Of a stretch of 64,000 bases of DNA, positions 36,901 to 42,900 are shown in pieces. The DNA is taken from positions 616,455-680,454 of the forward strand of contig CALYLW010000184.1 in NCBI GenBank assembly GCA_944989445.1, read 5' to 3'. The notes under the pieces were generated by a model. The model was not told where the DNA came from and ran no database searches. It was given only the letters and a program-made list of their open reading frames with translations. The first letter of the stretch is position 1; every line of letters begins with the position of its first letter. Position numbers and translations under genes: made by a program. The DNA is from Ampullaceana balthica (lineage: Eukaryota > Mollusca > Gastropoda > Lymnaeidae).

Positions 36901-39900
36901 GTAACGAATGAAACCTGCCTGCCGCACCAGGGCCCGTCAGCCGAGCCACTAAATGGCAACCAAACAGCAATCACTGGCCTGTGTCCTCGGAACAACGGGA
37001 AATCCTTTCCGGACACCTGGAGATAATGGCCTTTGTGGTACAGCGCGGGTTTCATTGGCCTGGGTCGGAGATTAGATACCGCGGCTTGACATTGGCAACA
37101 AGACTGGAAATGGCTTTCTTTCTGCTGCTTGGTGAGTCTGTGAACAGTCTGAGGTAACAGTCTGGGGTAACATGTGTGAGGTAACAAGACTAAGGTAACA
37201 TTCTGGGGTAATGTTCCCTTTAAGCTGCGCGGGTGCGCGGTCGCGCAGATATTTGACAGACGCCGCGCAGCAGTTTTGAATTACCGCGCAGCAGTTTTGA
37301 ATTACCGCGCAGCAAATTTGCTAAAATATTGCACAAAATATGGATGCTGAGCAACTTTGCACACGGACCAACGAACCTTACAGGGAACATTGGCACTCTG
37401 GGGTAACATGTCTGGGGTAACATGGTTGTCCACGTGTAGGTAATTAGAAGGTCCAGATTAATGGTACAGGAGGGTCACCAAGCTTTAGACAGACGTAGTC
37501 TTTCATGATACATGTTTGAAGCAACGGTTGCGTGTGTGTGTGTTTCTCTCTAGCAACTCCAATAACTAAGCTCTAAAACGTGCGCATCTATTTATGTGTT
37601 CGGTGTTTGCCCGAAGATGACCGAAGACCTTTAGTCGTGCACCGGTCTCTCGTTGACGTTGTTAGCATGTACCCAGACAAAATGAGAAAAAGTTAAGCAA
37701 TCTAGACGAGGCCTGCTTCTGAATGGAAGTGTGTGTGTGGGGAGGGGGGGGACAACAACTCAAAGATGCCTGGCAACTGGCAGGTGAATTACTTCCTGTA
37801 CAGGGCCAGGTGGAGTGAGGGGAAAGAAAGACAGCAAAATAGAATGACGTCATACACCGATAACATAGAAGTTAGTTACATAGCAGTAAATGGGGTATGA
37901 AGAACTAGGGGTATGAGGAGCTAGGGGTATGACGAACTAGGGGTATGAAGAACTAGGGGCATGAAGAACTAGGGGCATGACGAACTAGGGGTATGACGAA
38001 CTAGGGGTATGACGAACTAGGGGTTTGACCAACTAGGGGTGTGACGAACTAGGGGTGTGACGAACTAGGGGCGTGACGAACTAGGGGTGTGACGAACTAG
38101 GGGCGTGACGAACTAGGGGCGTGACGAACTAGGGGCGTGACGAACTAGGGGCGTGACGAACTTAGGGCATGACGAACTTAGGGCATGACGAACTTAGGGC
38201 ATGACGAACTAGGGGCATGACGAACTAGGGGCATGACCAACTAGGGGCATGACGAACTAGGGGCATGACGAACTAGGGGTATGACAAACTAGGGGTATGA
38301 CGAACTAGGGGTATGACGAACTAGGGGCATGACGAACTAAGGGCATGACGAACTAGGGCATGACAAACTAGGGGTATGACGAACTAAGGGCATGACGAAC
38401 TAGGGGTATGACCAACTAGGGGTATGACGAACTAGGGGTATGACGAACTAGGGGCGTGACGAACTAGGGGCGTGACGAACTAGGGGTGTGACGAACTAGG
38501 GGTATGACGAACTAGGGGTATGACGAACTAAGGGCATGACGAACTAGGGGTATGACCAACTAGGGGCATGACGAACTAGGGGTATGACGAACTAGGGGTA
38601 TGACGAACTAAGGGCATGACGAGTTAGGGGTATGACGAACTGAGGGCATGACGAACTAGGGGTATGACGAACTAAGGGCATGACGAACTAGGGGTATGAC
38701 GAACTAGGGGTATGACGAACTAAGGGCATGACGAGCTAGGGGTATGACGAACTAGGGGTATGACGATCTAAGGGCATGGCGAACTAGGGGTATGACGAAC
38801 TAGGGGTATGACGAACTAGGGGTATGACGAACTAAGGGCATGACGAACTAGGGGTATGACGAACTAGGCGCATGACGAACTAGGGGTATGACCAACTAGG
38901 GGCATGACGAACTAGGGGTATGATGTGTCTGGTAAAACTGATCTGAAATATATTTTGTATGAGCATAAACATATGGTATTTAATAAAGGGTAAAAAAATA
39001 TATATATATATTAAATGCAACCATTAGCCTTAACTTAGTCCTGCTGCGTAGACTATAAGCTCGAGGCCTTGGGGCCCTGCTATGTATGAGTTCATGGGGC
39101 CCTGCTATGTATGAGTTCATGGGGCCCTGCTATGTATGAGTTCATGGGGCCCTGCTATGTATGAGTTCATGGGGCCCTGCTATGTATGAGTTCATGGGGC
39201 CCTGCTATGTATGAGTTCATGGGGCCCTGCTATGTATGAGTTCATGCAACACACGCAGTGTGCATCCCTTTCACAATAATGTGTTGGATAAATTCACTGT
39301 GCATCATGCTAGTTTTCCGTGTTATGAACTAAAAAAGGGACGTACTTGGAAAGGGTGTACATAATATGATAGTTCTCAAAGTATAATGACTGGACTCCGA
39401 TAAATATCAGACATGTTTAAAGGTGTTTGGCAAGGAGTAGGACACCACTGATGAAAATGAAGCAATACAATGACTTATACAAAGTAACACAATACAATGA
39501 CTTATACAAAGTAACACAATACAATGACTTATACAAAGTAACACAATATAATGACTTATACAAAGTAACACAATACAATGACTTATACAAAGTAACACAA
39601 TACAATGACTTATACAAAGTAACACAAAGTTTGTCGTGAACAAACTCACATTCTTATATTATAATGTGATACCTCTATATGACAGCTTATTGGAGGACTT
39701 TATTCTACTTATTGGAGGACTTTATTCTATCTTATGTTTATATATCTGGCTGAACCTGATAGTGGAGTCAGGATGCTATACAGACTGAAGATCTGAATTA
39801 ATCATGTAATTTTCCTTGTTATAACAGTGGACCGGGAGGAAGAGGAGAGTAATCAGAGTAGGAAGACTACAAAACAACTGGTCACTCACCTTTTCTTTGC

Positions 39901-42900
39901 TGCCACATTTTTGGCCTCCACCACCCACAGTTTGAGAGAGTTGTCCGATCGTCGTGAGTGCTCCTCATGGGGCCGGGCCACTCGTCTTAAACTGAGACAA
40001 GAGAGAATCAACGATTATTATTTCAAATGTACTGGTGTGATAGACGGTGCTGAAGCAAAGAACCACAAACAACACTTGACCAAACAAAACATTGTGACCG
40101 AGGCGTTCTTCTTAAAACACTTATTCCGTCCCAGTAAACTCTTATTTTGAAACAGCTCAGAGTATCGTATAAGCTTATAACAGTGGTTCTTAACCTGGGT
40201 TCTATCAAACCCCAGGGGTTCAGTGAATTAGTCTCGGGGGTTCAGCGGAGGTCAAGAAAAAGGGTTTTTAAAAAATCATATTTTATTTTTCCCATGAAGA
40301 AGGGTTCGGTAAATGCGCATATGAAACTGGTGGGGTTCAGTACCTCCAACAAGGTTCAGAACCATTGGCTTATAACTTACACGTCGAAATGGTGACAGTG
40401 CAACAACCAAACACATAACAATGACGTATGTGGCGAATCAAATTCACTGGACCGTGGATGGATGATGGACATAAAGGCCTGACGGCCAATAACTCAATGT
40501 AGTAAAGTAACGCATGTAGTGATTACATGCCCCTTGAAACTCAGTAGCACATGTACGATCTATGTTTTTAGTTTTGTGGCCAAAAACAGTCAGGACGTTG
40601 AGTTCTTTACACACTTAGTGATGCGTTTTGAGATTACTGTGTAGAGTTGAATGTGCTTATGTGCTCAACGACACACATGCTCTGTTCATAACTTTCAGCG
40701 GTGCTACAATTATGAGTCAAGCACATGAATGGTGCTACAATCATGAGACAAACACATGAATGGTGCCAAAATAATCAGTCAATTCCATCAATGGGACAAC
40801 TATCATGAGTCACCCATCAATGGGACCACAATCACGAGTCAATTCCATCAATGGGACCACAATCACGAGTCAATTCCATCAATTGGACCACAATCACGAG
40901 TCAATTCCATCAATGGGACCACAATCACGAGTGAATTCCATCAATGGGACCACAAACATGAGTCAATTCCATCAATGGGACCACAATCATGAGTCAATTC
41001 CATCAATGGGACCACAATCTTGAGTCAATTGCATCAATGGGACCACAATCATGAGTCAATTCCATCAATGGGACCACAATCATGAGTCAACACGATCACA
41101 ATAACTACAGCCCCAAAGAAATCCAAAGACCGGTGACGTATTTTAGCCGTGACGTTAACTCGACCTACGTTTCTCACACCAGACCAGAACAACTTGCCGA
41201 CAATAACCGCACAATGCCAAAGGTTCTATTTGACAGGTGAATTTAAACAGAGAAGTTATACAGAGTGTACGGCTGATGTTAAAATAAGCCGTATGTTTAT
41301 GACGTCACAGGAAAGGGCCGTCCTACCCCAGACGTCTTCAGATGCCTCCCATCTGTCTGCGTGCTAAAATAGATTGGCAGGTGAGGTCACACCTGGAATG
41401 CAGACCTGTGATGGGCCAGTCTACACAAGGACGATGGCATCGTTTGGAATCATGACAAAATTTAGAACAGAAGTGAACTAGGTTTATAGGAGACTAAGGA
41501 TGTCAGTATGGAATAGGGCTGGGTAGATATTCGGTTGGAATATGACTGAGTAGATGGATGTGCTTTTGGCATAGGGCTGGGTAGATGTTCTTTTGGAATA
41601 GGACTGAATAGATATTCTGTTGGAATAGGACTGAATAGATGTTCTGTTGGAATAGGAATGGGTACCGATATATATTCTGTTAGGCCGCGGTAGAAGACAG
41701 TATGTCCGGAGCTGGTGATTATTTCTGAGCTGGATTACAAGGCGAACGGAAATACGTGTACATAATTATGTACTGGAGAATGTGTACGGAAACGATTTAA
41801 TATGTTTCTGAATCAGAAAACTTCAAGATGTTTTTGTACGTAAAAAGATTTGATCTCTGTACACAACCAGTTTTAAGCTCTGTACACAGCCAGATATAAT
41901 ATATGTACACAACCAGATTTAATCTCTGTACACAACCGGATTCAAGCGTCATTTGATTGTAACCAAGGCCACGACGCTGAAAGACAAGCAAAAGAAAAGC
42001 TGATGTTCATCAGGAGAGCCAATAAGTGCCTGCATGAGCCTGCATGTGCCTAACTTAGCCTAAATGTGCCTAACTTAGCCTAAATGTGCCTAGACTTGCC
42101 TATAACAAAGTGAAAGTGAAAGGTCTGATGACTTGATTGTGTCCTGGCGTGTTCCTACATGTGTCGAGTTGTGCCTGCATGTGTGTCTACATGTACCTAT
42201 AATAAAGTGGACGTGATTGCTCTGATGATTTGGTTGTGTGCCTATATTGCTTATAATAAAGTGAACGTAAATGGTATGATGACTTGGTTGTGTGCCAGGT
42301 AATCGTTTCTCAACACAAAGGCTCATGACGTGCTGGAGGACATCACACAGCAGGTGCAACAGGTGAGGACATCACACAGCAGGTGGACTTCAACAACTCA
42401 CTGACACGTGGAGCAGACGAGCAGCAGACGTTCTTGTCCAACTAAAATATGTACTGCATGCATAGCCACTCATTTACACGGGATACGCACCAACAATACA
42501 GTTTTTAAAAAGTTCTTTACAAGAAAGTTCGGTAAGAATTTCAGCATAACTGCAACGTTGGTTTCTTTTAAACCAATTTCTAAGAAATGAACAATGAACA
42601 ATGAACAGTTTTTAAATCATGTAAGTTTTTGAATGCTAGCAATAGCGCCTATTTTGTTTTTCAACATCCCTCTTCGTTTTAGGTAGTCTTTTTAAAATGG
42701 CGGTAAACATTGCATGTAACAGAAGACTATTTCAGACTTCCTTTTTTCCCCCTAAAAAATTAAACGTTTTGTTTGTACAGAGTTAAAAATTTGTCAAGAA
42801 ATAACTCAAGAGATGTGTGTAAAAGAGAACATTCCGGTTTGAAAGATGTTCCAAAACTGAAAAATGCGATACATTCATGTTTTTTTATTTAAAAAAAAAG

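Noticed and set aside
42105..42240. Hammerhead ribozyme core from CTGATGA motifs in repeated sequence
   Set aside because: CTGATGA occurs, but the GAAA and stem partners needed for the fold are not in place.
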